In this document: positions 1 to 10,389 of the stretch, in pieces | How positions within the stretch are numbered: position 1 is the first letter of the stretch | How the letters are laid out: every line of letters starts with the position of its first letter | Source of the DNA: Echiichthys vipera | Lineage: Eukaryota > Chordata > Actinopteri > Perciformes > Trachinidae | DNA length: 64,000 nucleotides | Reading direction: 5' to 3' | Assembly (NCBI GenBank): GCA_963691815.1 | Contig: OY829653.1 | Location: 33,058,074 to 33,122,073, forward strand | Program-made: the position numbers and the translations under genes | Notes under the pieces: generated by a model | Seen by the model: only the letters and a program-made list of their open reading frames with translations | The model's database searches: none | Told to the model about the DNA's origin: nothing

Positions 1-1170
1 AAAGTTGTACTCCAACAACTAAATCAGTTCTTGGCTTCTACTGGCTGCCACAACAACCTCCAGTCAGGATTTCGACCTTTTCATAGCACCGAGACGGCCC
101 TTATTAAAGTTATAAATGACACCCGTCTTAACACAGACTCTGGCAAAACTTCAGTATTAATGCTATTGGACCTCAGTGCTGCATTGACACTGTCGACCAC
201 TCAATACTTTTGGACAGGTTGGAAAACTGGGTGGGGCTCTCAGGCACAGTCTTAAACTGGATCAAGTCATATCTACAAGATAGGAACTATTTTGTTTCCA
301 TTGGCGACTTTGTATCAGAACAAACCAACGTAACATGTGGAGTCCCCCAAGGTTCAATCTTGGGGCCGACGTTATTTAAAGTCTATATGCTCCCACTAGG
401 ACAAATCATGCAAAATAATAACATTGACCACCATTGCTATGCCGATGACACCCAAATCTATGTAGCGCTATCACCAAATGACTAACGCCCCATAGATCTT
501 CTGTGCCAGTGCATTGAGCAAGTCAAACACTGGATGTGCCAAAATTTCCTTCAACTAAATGAGGATAAAACTGAGATAATTGTTTTTGGTGCTAAGAAAG
601 AAAGGTTTAAAGTCATCCAACACCTTCAATCACTGTCTCTGAAAACCTCAAATGAAGCCAGAAATCTTGGGGTTATTGTGGATTCTGATTTACATTTTGA
701 CAGTCACATCAAATCAGTAACAAAATCGGCCTACTATCACCTTAAAAATGTAACAAGACTTAGAGGGCTCATGTCAGCTCAAGACTTGGAAAAACTTATC
801 CATGCCTTTATTACCAGTAGGCTAGACTACTGTAATGGTCTCCTTGCAGGTCTTCCCCAAAAAACTGTCAGCAGCTACAGCTTGTTCAGAACGCTGCTGC
901 TAGAGTTCTAACAAAGACCAAAAAATGTGAGCACATAACACCAATTCTTAAATCATTACACTGGCTTCCTGTACGTCAGAGAATTGATTTCAAAATCCTC
1001 CTGCTCACATATAAATCACTACATGGTCTAGGACCGAAGTATATCACTGATATGCTCCCACTACATAAGCCTTCCAGATTACTAAGATCCTCTGAGACCA
1101 ATCTGTTAGTGGTTCGCAGAGTAAACTCAAATCAAGGGAAAGCATCTTTCAGTCATTATGCAACATACAG
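1..1170 (+). pseudogene. L2-type LINE reverse transcriptase, 5' part of a split copy
   Basis: This is the remnant of the polymerase of an L2/CR1-group non-LTR retrotransposon, which copies its RNA at nicked target DNA. The sequence enters the window inside the fingers region (a QSGFR..HSTETAL motif near 60-105). It then shows GVPQGSILGPTLF near 340-375 and the catalytic YADD near 440-450. A C-terminal stretch (RLDYCNGLL near 820, HWLPVR near 960) follows. A frameshift near 185, a TAA at 483-485 and another frameshift near 885 break it. Translation resumes after the Harbinger insertion at 2784, so the two pieces are one copy. It closely resembles the L2 at 30281-33664. Confidence 0.88.
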
Positions 1171-1527
1171 CTGGGGCCCGTTTCACAAAGCAGGTCTAGT
1201 GAAAACTCTGAGTCTGTTAACCCTGAAATGAGGGAAACTCTGAGTTTTCCGTTTCACAAACGGAGGTAACTCAAACCAGAGACAGAGGGGTAACTCTAGC
1301 CTGTTTCACAGAGAGAGGTAACTTAACCTCTCTGTCAGTTACCATGGTAACATGCTCTCTGAAACTAACCTGGTCGGGACCAGGTTTTTCTCAGAAAACC
1401 TTGAGTTTCTCTCTGTCTCCGCCCTCTTTCAGCCACACACGGTGTTTGATTTCCTCATTCATTCAGTCAGCGGGCGAGTTTTGGTGTAGTATAGTTCTGT
1501 CGTCAGTTTTTTTCAGAAAATCATTGC

Positions 1528-1953
1528 AAAAATCATTCAGTAGGCCTACATTAGAAGTTATATTAGGTGGCAACTATTTCACTACCATGGCGTGTCCTTT
1601 TGATAACGATCCTGTGGATGAAGGTGCAGCATTACTGCGCAGAGAATTAAATATTCGTCGGGAGATGATTATCAAACTATTGATTATAGATGTTCTTGCA
1701 TTTCCAGGCAATTCTCTTTTTGAGCGGTACCGTTTCATATCACAGCAGATATTCTGTGTTGCGCTGCGTTTTTTTGCAAAAGGGAGTTTTTTTTATACAA
1801 CGTATAAAAATCATTCAGTAGGCCTACATTAGAAGTTATATTAGGTGGTGACTATTTCCACTACCATGGCATGTCCTTTTGATAACGATCCCGTGGATGA
1901 AGGTGCAGCATTACTGCACAGAGATTTAAATATTCGTCGGGAGATGATTATCA
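1528..1953 (+). repeat. Direct duplication of about 147 bp inside the Harbinger element
   Basis: Bases 1528-1674 recur at 1806-1953 with few changes. Each copy contains a 5' flank, an ATG and the start of the transposase ORF (M-A-C-P-F-D-N-D-P-V-D-E). The spacer between the copies carries the next piece of the same ORF, so the duplication happened after insertion or inside a defective parent. Confidence 0.85.
1587..1832 (+). pseudogene. Harbinger transposase (HARBI1-like) N-terminal remnant
   Basis: The ORF starts MACPFDNDPVDEGAALLRRE, which matches how fish PIF/Harbinger transposases begin. It continues with LAFPGNSLFERYRFISQQ and then jumps to VCVALRFFA-like text (FCVALRFFAKGSFF), skipping the usual segment in between, so it is internally deleted. 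The catalytic DDE domain is absent. In the intact family this protein cuts and joins the transposon ends with a MYB-like partner. A second truncated start lies at 1866-1953. Confidence 0.7.
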
Positions 1954-2233
1954 GACCGCGCATAGGCGTCCTTAATATACTGCAGCCATAATTACAAAAT
2001 GAATGAAATGGATCTTTTGAGCAAGTTGAATGTATTTGACTGAGCGTTTCCTAAATATAATCCCAGCTTTTCTTGCAATTCATAGGTTCAAAAGTGTGTG
2101 CTTTTAATTGGGTTACCGGTATATAAACTACTCCTATAGGTCCAAACAACAGCCTTCTGATCCAGAATATCATCTATAATGTGAGGGGGTGCATTTCACG
2201 GCAGGGGGGCTGAATACGGCACAACACCGTTTC

Positions 2234-2380
2234 ATGTCACAGACTATCATTTACATACAGAGCCTCATCCGTCCTTACATTTCCAACATTAACAACCAAA
2301 GTCATGCTCTCATATCCCAGCAGATATTGTGTGTTGCGCTGCGTTTTTTTGCAAATGGGAGTTTTTTATACAACATATAA
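2234..2380 (+). pseudogene. Harbinger transposase remnant, second segment
   Basis: The reading contains SLIRPYISNINNQSHALISQ followed by QILCVALRFFANGSFLY. This is the segment missing from the piece at 1587-1832, and it overlaps it at VALRFFA. The two remnants therefore derive from one transposase N-terminal region that was rearranged. Nothing downstream matches the catalytic domain. Confidence 0.65.
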
Positions 2381-2783
2381 AACAGCCACAGCCACTACGT
2401 TTAAACTTACGCACTGACCCGAGCAGCAATGTTCTCCCACACCGTCTCCCTCTCTTTAGCTGCTGCAGTGGTGTTGCACTTTCAGCGAAAACATGCTCAA
2501 ACTCTCCGTATGAGCGCATTAATATTTCTAATTCCAGTGGTTGCGTAGCGCTCCGCTTCCCCGTTGCTATGGTGACTCCTCGAATCAGGGCTCCATTGAT
2601 GCTGTCTTTCTTTACTTGTGGTGCACGCGCTTAACTCCAGGTCAAACTACTCTGAGTTGATCAAACTAACGCAAATCTGCTGTTCTGGAACTGAAAACTC
2701 AAAGTTTCCTATCTCAGAGTAGATCAACTCAGAGTTCAGGGTTAGACTCAGAGTTTTTTGAACCTGCTTTGTGAAACGGACCC

Positions 2784-3046
2784 CTGGAATCAACTTCCTG
2801 AAGATGTAAGACTTTCACCCACTTTGACCACTTTTAAAACTAGACTGAAAACTTATGTTCACCGTAGCTTTCTGCTAAATCTTTGCACTTTTAACGTCTG
2901 CACTGTTTTTATTATTGTCTATGTTTTTATTCTCTTTGTCTTTCTGTAATGCATTTTAATTCATGACATGTTGTGCTGTGAAGCACTTTGAGTCTGCCTT
3001 GTGTATGAAAAGTGCTATACAAATAAAGTTGCCTTGCCTTGCTTAT
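2784..3046 (+). mobile_element. L2-type LINE, 3' end of the split copy
   Basis: Translation resumes with W-N-Q-L-P-E-D-V-R and T-F-K-T-R-L-K-T-Y, the usual L2 C-terminus, up to a stop near 2949. A short 3' UTR follows with GAAAAGTGCTATACAAATAA near 3006-3025 and a (TTGCC) repeat end. Small tail repeats of this kind are where L2 reverse transcription starts. Confidence 0.85.
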
Positions 3047-5106
3047 AAATAAACAAACACATTTATGATGTAGGCCGGAAAAATGAGCTTCCCCTCCTTG
3101 AAAGACCAGCAGCCGCCACCGGTGTTATGCTAGAAGCGACATATAGCCAGGATCCTCTAGCCTCAACCAGACATGAGGAGCAGGCTACAGAGGTCTGCTA
3201 AGCCCACTTCATTCTAACTCCACAACATTTTTATTCCTCAGCCCCAACTGATGCTGACTCAGGTGACATAATTTGAAGAAATTTATTTTCACACAGCTCC
3301 CCCTCTAGAGTCACTAAAGGCTTTATAGTACTTTTTTTTTTTTTTTTTTACATATGCAGCAGTACTCCCCAACACCTTGTCACATCCTAAAATAGATATA
3401 GACACAGACAAATGTAGCTTAGTGAAATTTCAGACAGAAGGACTGTCCCTCATCATGTTATCTCAGATCTCTCTCTCTCGTCATGTCGCTTTTCTTCCCA
3501 GGCACACTAAGTGGGCAGCTCACCAATTTACTGTAACGTTACACATCTCTCCTTGATTTCCACAGCCAATCAGGCTGTAGCTGTCAAAAGTTTAAAAGTG
3601 GTCTCTCTTTGCTGTCAGCTGTCCTTCCAGGTTGACAGGCTATGGTGAAAAACACCCGCCTCCACCCTATTCAAGTCATGTCAAGATATAACTGCAACTC
3701 TTATCATCTTCTAATCAGAGAGCACGGGTTAGAAATGCCAGCATTTAAGTTGCCCTCAGGCTGTACACGTTATGTAATGCACTTTGTTTGAATGGATAAT
3801 GTGATAATATGAATATATTTTGAGATCATTCACAGATTAATTAATTGACGCAAGTCAAAGTACAGCTACAGCTCACATGCCTTTAAATTTGACATCTTGA
3901 ATTATAACAGCATCCTAATGAAAATAATGCTTCTTTGAAATTCCCCTAGACTGCAACATGCATGAATGTAGACTATTGAGCTTTCTTGTGAAAGCTCATA
4001 TGCGTCAAACAGATGAGTTAAACTACCATAGAGATATATAATCAGACTCATAGACTAACGTCTTAGTGCAGCCTGACATTATGAAAGGCCTGTTAAGATT
4101 TTGACCTTAGAGCTTCTCACATTGATTCACAAATGCGCTTAGTGTGACGGTATCCACTGCTGGGCTTCAAATCACCATGTTGCAGACAAACTGCCAGTAA
4201 GGAAATAGGATTGCAAGTCATTTTACCTTTAGAGCAAATGCAAGCAAAATCTTCAATCTCAAGCACAAATCAACATGACCACATTGAAAGAGGCTGAATG
4301 CAGGAGGCTTATTCGAGAAGAACTGCGCCTCACCTAGAAATATGGTAAGGATTACAGCGGCAAAAAGCTGCACTCAAGACAGACAGTTTCCCCCAGTCTG
4401 TTCTTTAAGTCTCATGCTGGTTTTGCATTCAATGGACTGTTTGGAGGTGTGTCATCAGTGGCATGTTTTTTAAGGGCTATGGCTATGTATTTTAGTATTT
4501 ATATTTTTAGTTTCATAAAATTACTACAGACGTTCCTGTTCTTATGTTTTGTCTCCTGTCCAAAGCCAGCGAGCCTGAGTGATCAAGGAGCTGTTGTATT
4601 AGCATGTTGTACTAACATGAAATTCTAACTTTTTACACAAGATAAAACTAAATATGGCGAGTCAAAGTTGGACAAATTAAAAGAATGCACAGACAGCCTC
4701 AACATGATCAACGTAAAAAGATTAATCTAAAAAATCATTCTTAATCATTGAAACAATTATGTGTGTTGTTGTTGAATGTGTCAAATTCACACAAAAAAAA
4801 GTGGTAAAATCCATTTTTAAAAATCAAAAAATCACAAGAAACCCCCACTCAAATATATAATTCCAACTACAAAGACTAAAGATGCAACAAGAACTGAAAC
4901 AATTGTCTTGTGTCTTTCTGCCAAAACTTTAACAACAACCTTTTTTAATTTTTACAGACATGACATTCTTCAGCGTGCTTCCTACAGCCTTTAAGTGTAT
5001 GTAGGTGTGTCAGTGTTGTTTATGAGTGTGTGAGTGTTGTACGTGTGTCCGTTTGTTGGCTTGTTTAACAGAAAATAAAAATGTTTACCCTACAGGTCAG
5101 AAAGTG
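3047..5106. other. No gene recognised
   Basis: No convincing ORF, RNA gene or element end was seen. The stretch is AT-rich, with an 18-20 base T run near 3330-3350 and an A run near 4793. It could hold the 3' UTR or downstream flank of the minus-strand gene that ends at about 5107. Confidence 0.5.
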
Positions 5107-5809
5107 TTATTGCTGGTGTGGAAAAAAAAGGAAAAAAGTGGTCAATAGCTTCTTACAGTAGACTTGACATCTCTTTACATTGCAAGCTGATTTTTCTGTA
5201 GTCTGTAGCTTTGGCTTCAGGTCAGTGTGGCCCAACGAGAGCAACACCTGTTGGATGAACTGAAATGTGCGCTTAATAGTCTTGGGATAGTTGAGTTAGT
5301 TATTAACTGCCATAACTTGTAAGTCATATCCACATTGCTTTAGCTATAACTATAATCACTGTTACTTTGTGGTTGCTTGCATTTCTTGAAGTGTGTCCAT
5401 CCGTCTGTCTTTTCTCTCTTTCTCTCTTCTTTTCTTCCTCCCCAACCGGTGCAGACAGATGTCCGTCCTCCATAGAGCTGGGTCTGTCCAACGTTCCTGT
5501 CTGTTATAGGGAAGGTTTTCGTTACCACCGTACTCTACGGGGGAATTGTTGGGTCTATGTAAATCATAAATAAGTCATGAGTGTGGTCTATACCTACTCT
5601 GTAAAGTGTCCTGAGATAACTTTTGTTATGATTTGGCACTATAAATCAAATTAAATTGAAATAAATAGAATTGAGGAGTGCATATGTGAGTCCAGACAGA
5701 ATGCACATGGCTTTTGGCAGATCTTGAATGTTGTCCATGACAACTTCTCCCTCAATGATGATTATCAACGAGGTTGGACTGAGATGCTGGGAAGATGCGA
5801 GCACAGTAC
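5107..5809 (-). pseudogene. Last exon of an uncharacterised fish gene, split by a LINE
   Basis: On the minus strand the exon starts at 5809 after an AG and reads in the phase set by the exon at 5942-6013. It shows IIIIEGEVVMDNIQDLPKA and ends its first part in GLTYALL at 5671. A LINE tail fills 5296-5670. The frame then resumes at 5295 with LNYPKTIKRTFQFIQQVLL and runs to TAA at 5107-5109. One copy of the 5-bp duplication TTGAG is shared, so the empty allele reads ..YALLNYPK.. without a break. From memory, this resembles the C-terminal region of predicted fish proteins often labelled SAMD3-like; function unknown. Confidence 0.6.
5296..5670 (+). mobile_element. LINE 3' UTR fragment inserted in an exon
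   Basis: This 375-bp 5'-truncated LINE tail includes the CT-rich tract near 5400-5440, the GGGAATTGTTGGGTCTATG segment and the ending TGTCCTGAGATAACTTTTG with an AATTGAAAT-type terminus. The same 3' UTR recurs at 18420-18900 and 59260-59690. TTGAG at 5291-5295 and 5671-5675 is the target duplication. Confidence 0.88.
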
Positions 5810-5941
5810 CTTCACGTTAAATGAGAATTATCCCAATGTCCAGGTCACAAAAGGAATCATCATCAATGTCTTTAATAAAGAATAACAGAAAAGAACAATA
5901 ATAGAATTAGATTTCCCTAAAACACTACAAGAGTACAAAAC

Positions 5942-6013
5942 CTGCTTTGGAGAAGATTGTTGGGTTGTCCCCAATGATGATAGGAAGCCCTCTGAGCACC
6001 TTGGCAGTTGGCT
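5942..6013 (-). CDS. Internal exon of the same fish gene
   Basis: This 72-nt exon has AG at 6014-6015 before it and GT at 5941-5940 after it. It begins in phase 1 from the exon at 6179-6332 and reads EPTAKVLRGLPIIIGDNPTI, then FSKA. It leaves phase 1, which the exon beginning at 5809 needs. Three consecutive phase-consistent junctions with introns of 132 and 165 nt argue for a real spliced gene rather than chance ORFs. Confidence 0.65.
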
Positions 6014-6178
6014 CTGTAGTCTTTTGGGGATTAAACACAATAACACAAGTTAGATAGCTAAAATGAAAAACAAATAATGATCTATAAGAAAGCTTAACGA
6101 GCCAAGAAATGCTTGGATTGAATAACACAAATAATAGAGTAGGACTGTGATATAAGTACATAATGTGTATGAACCAAC

Positions 6179-6332
6179 CTTGATCTGTTGTGATATCTGT
6201 GTCCACAAACTGTCCAACATTCCCTCTCTTGGATCCAAATAACTCAAGGAGACTGGGACTGTGCTGATCAATGCTCTCATTGAATTCCTGCTTGAGGTTC
6301 TTGCCCACGATCCTGCTGAACTCCATGAACAC
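6179..6332 (-). CDS. Upstream exon of the same fish gene
   Basis: The exon runs between a CTTAG acceptor at 6337-6333 and a CAAG|GT donor at 6178-6177. It reads VFMEFSRIVGKNLKQEFNES, then an SLLELF..KRGNVGQ segment, and ends in phase 1. I recall a similar order (a hydrophobic helix, LLxLF..KKG, then ALRGLPI) in predicted SAMD3-like fish proteins, but cannot confirm it here. Earlier exons are not identified; the retrovirus at 6781-10074 sits upstream on this strand and may lie in an intron. Confidence 0.6.
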
Positions 6333-6776
6333 CTAAGAAATACAGAGAACAACAACAAAAAAAAACAAACAGCTGAACTATACAAGGCAGTTAAGCCATC
6401 TTGCTCTCTTTGTGTATTTCAAACCCAGTAACACACTCAGACAGAGACTAGGACAGAACCCCACACACCCACAAAAGCAATCTGGTTTGTGCTGTTCAAT
6501 GCAACGAGGAATGCAAAGATCTCAACATTAGAGAAACAAAACAACCACTGCATAAACGCATGAAAATTACAATATTAACGCAAACAAAATTACAAAATTA
6601 ATCAGGTTGAAACCAGTTGCCAGCTCATGCTTAATGTGTTGTTAACACTGTTCTTAACACTGCATGAGGACGTCTTGCAGCATTCACCCCTAGGTGACAG
6701 ACACGCCATTAAACCTGAAGCTACTGTATATCGCCGTCAGTGTACTTCGTTTTAAATGTGTCAAATTTCGTGTTCT
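6333..6776. other. Probable intron, no gene recognised
   Basis: AT-rich sequence upstream (minus strand) of the exon at 6179-6332 and left of the retroviral insertion. No exon with good borders was seen. Confidence 0.4.
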
Positions 6777-6780
6777 GCAG

Positions 6781-6843
6781 TGTAGGAATTTTACACACAA
6801 TACTTTAGTCAAATCAGAAGGACCTCACAGAGTATACAGTATA
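6781..6843 (-). repeat. Family A 3' LTR, terminal 63 bp only
   Basis: It starts TGTAGGAATTTTACACACAA, the reverse of the LTR end seen at 9262, 28715 and 39690. The rest of this LTR is deleted, so the two LTRs cannot be compared to date the insertion. Confidence 0.85.
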
Positions 6844-6849
6844 TAGCCC

Positions 6850-7910
6850 TCATAGAGTGTAATGCCATAGGCAAGCAACCATGATAGAACTGTAGTTGCC
6901 ATCATTTTTGCTATTTTCTCTTTCCTCATTTCCTCCTCATGCTCAATAGGCAGACCTGAAGCTATCCTGCTCTCTCCCACTCTTTTAGCTGACAATGCAC
7001 TGCTGCACTGGCATACGCTGAGTCTGTATATATGTTAACTCTCTTTCCCTCACCATGGTTACAAGCTGCTGTCAATGCCATCCCTTCCGCTAGCTGAGCT
7101 GACGGTTTTTCTGTCACTTCTCCTGTACTTAGTGTCTCAAACTTTCCCTGATCTTTGATAACCACTGCCCATGCTGCGCTTAGTCCTCCATTATCTTTTC
7201 TGAAACAGCAGCTGTCTACATACAAGTCCATGTCTGGTCGGTCTAGTGGTTTTGCATGCAAGTCAGGTCTCACTTTAATGACTTGCGCTGTCAGTGGAAT
7301 GCAGTCATGTGGGTTTTTTGCCATCTGCAACTGCTAAACAGCTCGCTGCATTAACTCCTTTGTGTGTGTACGTTATGTTTGACGCATTTAAGCCGTCCTC
7401 TACTTTCCTCAGTCGAGAGCCTGATAGAGTAAAAGCGGATGATGAGATTAACGCTATTACACTATGCCTGGTCAAAATTTTGAGTGGATGCCCTGCCACT
7501 AGGTGTTTTTCCTTTGCTTTTACATTTGTGGGATACTGGGGTACCCACACCGGTGGTCCTGGTTTTACCCTAAATCTGTGTGGCTCTGGCGGTTCACATC
7601 GTCCTACGTCATTCTTTCCCTGTGCCCACACTGTGCTAGGTATTCTTCCTAACATGGTTTCTGTCTGTTCATGATCTTTACTTTCCCTGCCATGTGTTCG
7701 TGTGATTACCTTTTTCTCTAATTTTGACTGCGAGGTGGTGTGATGAGTGATCTTGTACACCTGTCCTTCTTTAGAGTATGTGACTGCAGGGATTGTGGTT
7801 TGTTCCCAGTCCTGTAACTGAGAGGCGTTTTTTTCCATGGGCCCTAAATCTTTAGCTTGACTTCCTGCTCCTAATGCTAAGCTAATATGGGGTGCTGCAG
7901 TGTCACCCAT
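6850..7910 (-). pseudogene. Family A pol remnant: linker, RNase H, integrase scrap
   Basis: On the minus strand from 7910 the reading passes through the post-protease linker (GDTAAPHISLALG..) to VPQYPTNVKAK. It then jumps straight to HLVAGHPLKIL, so the polymerase domain is missing. RNase H at 6962-7330 keeps its expected acidic residues: D in YVDSCC, E in AQLAEG and D in IYTDSAY. A frameshift separates it from the linker near 7310. A fragment of late integrase (TGLSWL..PMALHSMR region) lies at 6850-6920, joined by a deletion. It cannot encode a working polymerase. Confidence 0.8.
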
Positions 7911-8595
7911 GTTGCACCGCTCTGCCTGTTCTGCAGTGAGCAGGAATTTTGCTACTACTCCTTTCTTTGATACATATATATATACAGTCCGAAGTCAGTG
8001 TCCAAGGAGAACCCTCTACTTCCCTAAATCTTTCCTCATACACTTCTTCAGTTTGGGTGCAGTCATAGAGAAGAGTACAGTTGGGAGCGTCAGGGACCGG
8101 TTCATATGGGTGCACTGAGTGAATCCACGGTTTCCATTGTTGATACAGTTTCAAAACATTGGTAATTGGGTCTGGGTCTTCTTTCAATCGAGCCCAGTAA
8201 ACGTTGACCGACTGTTGCTGCTGATCAGGATCATTGTTACATCTTGAAGTAATTGTCTCTGAACATTCTATTTTTACCCCATTAGGGAAATGAACTTGCA
8301 CCCCCTGTGGGCCACATAGGATAGATGCTTTCAATCTAACTAGGACATCTCTTCCTAACAGTGAGATTGGGCATTGTGGCGAATATACATAGCTTTGATG
8401 AAACTGGTAACCAGCTATTTTAGTGGGGAGGGGTTTTGTGAAAGGGAGTGGCATTGGCTGTCCTCCAAATCCCACAAGGTCTATGGAATATTTGGAGAGC
8501 TGTTGAACGAACTGGGGTTGTATCAGAGTCGAATGTGTTGCTCCTGTATTGACTAAAAAGTCCACTTTTTGTTCGCTCACTTCTCCCCGAAGCAA
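7903..8595 (-). pseudogene. Family A retroviral protease with mutated active site
   Basis: A retropepsin normally cleaves the Gag-Pol polyprotein as a dimer, each half giving one Asp in a D-T/S-G triad. The ORF shows DFLVNTGATHST, with Asn where the plus-strand copy has DTGA, and the conserved end ISLLGRDVLVRL near 8330-8360. The active-site change predicts a dead enzyme. The ORF continues into the linker that precedes the reverse transcriptase. Confidence 0.82.
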
Positions 8596-9072
8596 GGGGT
8601 CAGCCTCTCTCCTTGCCCTTGACCCTGGGCACCCCTAGTATTGGTCTGGATACCAGGTGCCTTGGGGCAACTGGTTACCTGGGGCCAGTTGTGGTTGTGG
8701 TGGCACATGCTGTTGTTGCTGCTGTGGTGGTGGTCCCCCTCTTGGTGGCCCTCTCTGGTTTTGTGGACAGTGCCCAATGTCCATGACCTCCACACACGAA
8801 ACACCCATTGTCACTAGCCCCCGGTGATCCGCCCCTGCCCCTTCCATAACCTCCTCAAGGATTAAAGCCTCGTCCTCTTCCTCCTCTATAATGTGATTAT
8901 GGTGGGCCCCATGGTCCTGGCGGGTTCCATGGTCCCTGGGGAGGGGGTCCTGTATAAAATTGGCCTGAAACTGGGGCAACTGGAACTGGGGATTCCCATT
9001 GGCACTGGCTCCCCCTAAATTAACCTCTAGGAAACATACTGACTTTCTCCACCAATTAAGATTATAGGCCAA
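8577..9072 (-). pseudogene. Family A nucleocapsid (gag 3' end) remnant
   Basis: The region encodes the Arg/Gly-rich and Gln/Pro-rich nucleocapsid seen at 35030-35428. Here it is split over two frames. A 5-nt deletion in the zinc knuckle removes part of the CX2CX4HX4C motif, between HGHW and CPQNQRG. Leader sequence is joined directly to nucleocapsid near 9020, so matrix and capsid are absent. Confidence 0.75.
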
Positions 9073-9232
9073 ATCCCAGTCTCTACTTCTTAAGAAGAAT
9101 AGGTGACTGCTTACCTTTCTGAGTGGTGGGCGCCCTTGTGAAGAAGTTCAGTCGGTCCCAGGAGGTTCCCAGTGACTCCGCTTGGTCACCGGTCCAACCT
9201 CTGCAGCTCCTTTTACCTACTCCTCCTTGTTT

Positions 9233-9253
9233 GAATCACGTCCGGGGTCACCA
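9233..9253 (-). promoter_or_regulatory. Retroviral primer binding site, tRNA-Trp-like
   Basis: The minus strand reads TGGTGACCCCGGACGTGATT, eight bases after the 5' LTR end. It matches the tRNA-Trp 3' end as I remember it, apart from one extra G. Confidence 0.65.
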
Positions 9254-9261
9254 AGTATCTC

Positions 9262-10074
9262 TGTAGGAATGTTACACACAATACTTTAGTCAAATCAGAA
9301 GGACCTCACCGAGTATATATTGCGTAATTCGAATTCTACAGGAGGCTTTCTGGAGTCAGCAGAGTCGTTGGCAGTTTAGTGCGTCAGCAGGCATTTATTA
9401 GTAGATGGACATCGGATGATACAGACGTCTGGAGAAATGTTCTATTCTCTATCTAGAGTAACTGTGTGCAACACAGTACCCGTGATCAGAGGCTAGAAGT
9501 TCTGATATCTATTCTAACTACTCCAGCATTTATGCTTTTTACAAAGGCGTGGTTTATGTGTCTGCTTGTGCATGCATATGTGTATTTCAAAAGTAGCCGC
9601 TGTTCCAGCCTCCATCTTCCTCTCCGCGCATCGGGATAACCTCTGTTTCCGCATGACTCTTCTTCTTTAACTGTGAAAGAAGCACCTACTCTCATCCTCC
9701 CTGTAGCCTGCCTCCTTATATGGTTGTTCCTGCCTCCTTATATGGTTGTTGTTTGCGAACGGCAATTCTCTTATCTCAGGTGCGTTTGTGCAAGCTGGCT
9801 ATTATATTGTCTTGTGACCTTGACTGACTGCCAAGGGTTTGTGTGCTGATGTTTTGCAGAAAGCAGAAAGCTTGGCAGAGGCACATACTATCACACTCTT
9901 AAATGATTATACTTATTGCGTCTTATTATCACACTCTCATTTATCATTACTAATACACAAGCTAACACATGATTATAATACTTCACTCATTGATTATCAC
10001 ACTCTCATTAATCATTACCAATACACACGCTAACACATGATTATGATACTTCACTCATTGATTATTAATTCTTC
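9262..10074 (-). repeat. Family A 5' LTR with duplicated U3 and TATA segments
   Basis: The LTR is 813 bp with TG..CA ends (TGAAGAATT.. to ..CCTACA on the minus strand). It contains an AATAAA signal near 9400 in minus orientation. Two tandem duplications lengthen it relative to the 723-bp LTR at 27993: a 68-bp unit at 9926-10061 in U3, and a 22-bp unit at 9707-9750 that holds the TATA-like CATATAAGG. Confidence 0.88.
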
Positions 10075-10078
10075 AGCA

Positions 10079-10385
10079 GTCCGTTGTTTCCCTGTTCCTG
10101 TTTTCCTCGACCGTCTAGTCCTCAGTGTATCTGTTTCCCCTGTAGTTATTTCACGTTTGTTTGTCGTTTATTATAAACGTTGTACTTTTACCCCGTGTCC
10201 GTGTCTGCATTTGGGTCCAGTCTCCCAGTGTTATTTCCCCGCACCGTTCATGACAGACAAATAAAAGCGATATTTATATTTCCTTAAATTACTTAAAATA
10301 ACATTCACAATGAACGAACTATCAAAATACATTTTCATTCCTTGGGTTAAACCTTTATAAATGTCAGCTTAGCTGTATATTTGAC
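10079..10385. other. Possible LTR-end remnant, otherwise unassigned
   Basis: The segment 10090-10258 (CTGTTTCC.., TTATTATAAACGTTG, ..GCATTTGGGTCCAG, ending TTCATGACA) reminds me of the 3' ends of fish Ty3/gypsy LTRs. No partner LTR or coding part is visible, so this is weak. Confidence 0.25.
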
Positions 10386-10389
10386 TCAC

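Larger units (their letters stand above)
1174..2783 (+). mobile_element. PIF/Harbinger DNA transposon, defective
   Basis: The element has terminal inverted repeats. The left end starts GGGCCCGTTTCACAAAGCAG, and the reverse complement of the right end starts GGGTCCGTTTCACAAAGCAG. It is flanked by CTG at 1171-1173 and 2784-2786, a 3-bp target duplication. Removing the element and one CTG restores the L2 codons for Y-S-W-N-Q-L-P, which proves the borders. The interior holds only N-terminal transposase remnants, one of them duplicated, so the copy cannot make its own enzyme. Confidence 0.85.
6781..10074 (-). mobile_element. Endogenous retrovirus, family A, deletion derivative
   Basis: The element reads right to left: full 5' LTR 9262-10074, primer site 9233-9253, leader, nucleocapsid, protease, RNase H, a scrap of integrase, and 63 bp of 3' LTR. 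GCAG at 6777-6780 and 10075-10078 is a 4-bp target duplication, the size usual for gammaretrovirus-like integrases. Compared with the plus-strand copy at 27993-39690, it lacks matrix/capsid (junction near 9020), all of the reverse transcriptase (junction near 7512), most of the integrase (near 6920) and the region between integrase and the LTR end (near 6845). No env is present. Confidence 0.85.

Noticed and set aside
1344..1586. N-terminal extension of the Harbinger ORF upstream of the ATG at 1587
   Set aside because: The MACPF start fits the family, and the second copy of the duplication also begins coding at that ATG. The upstream open frame is chance.
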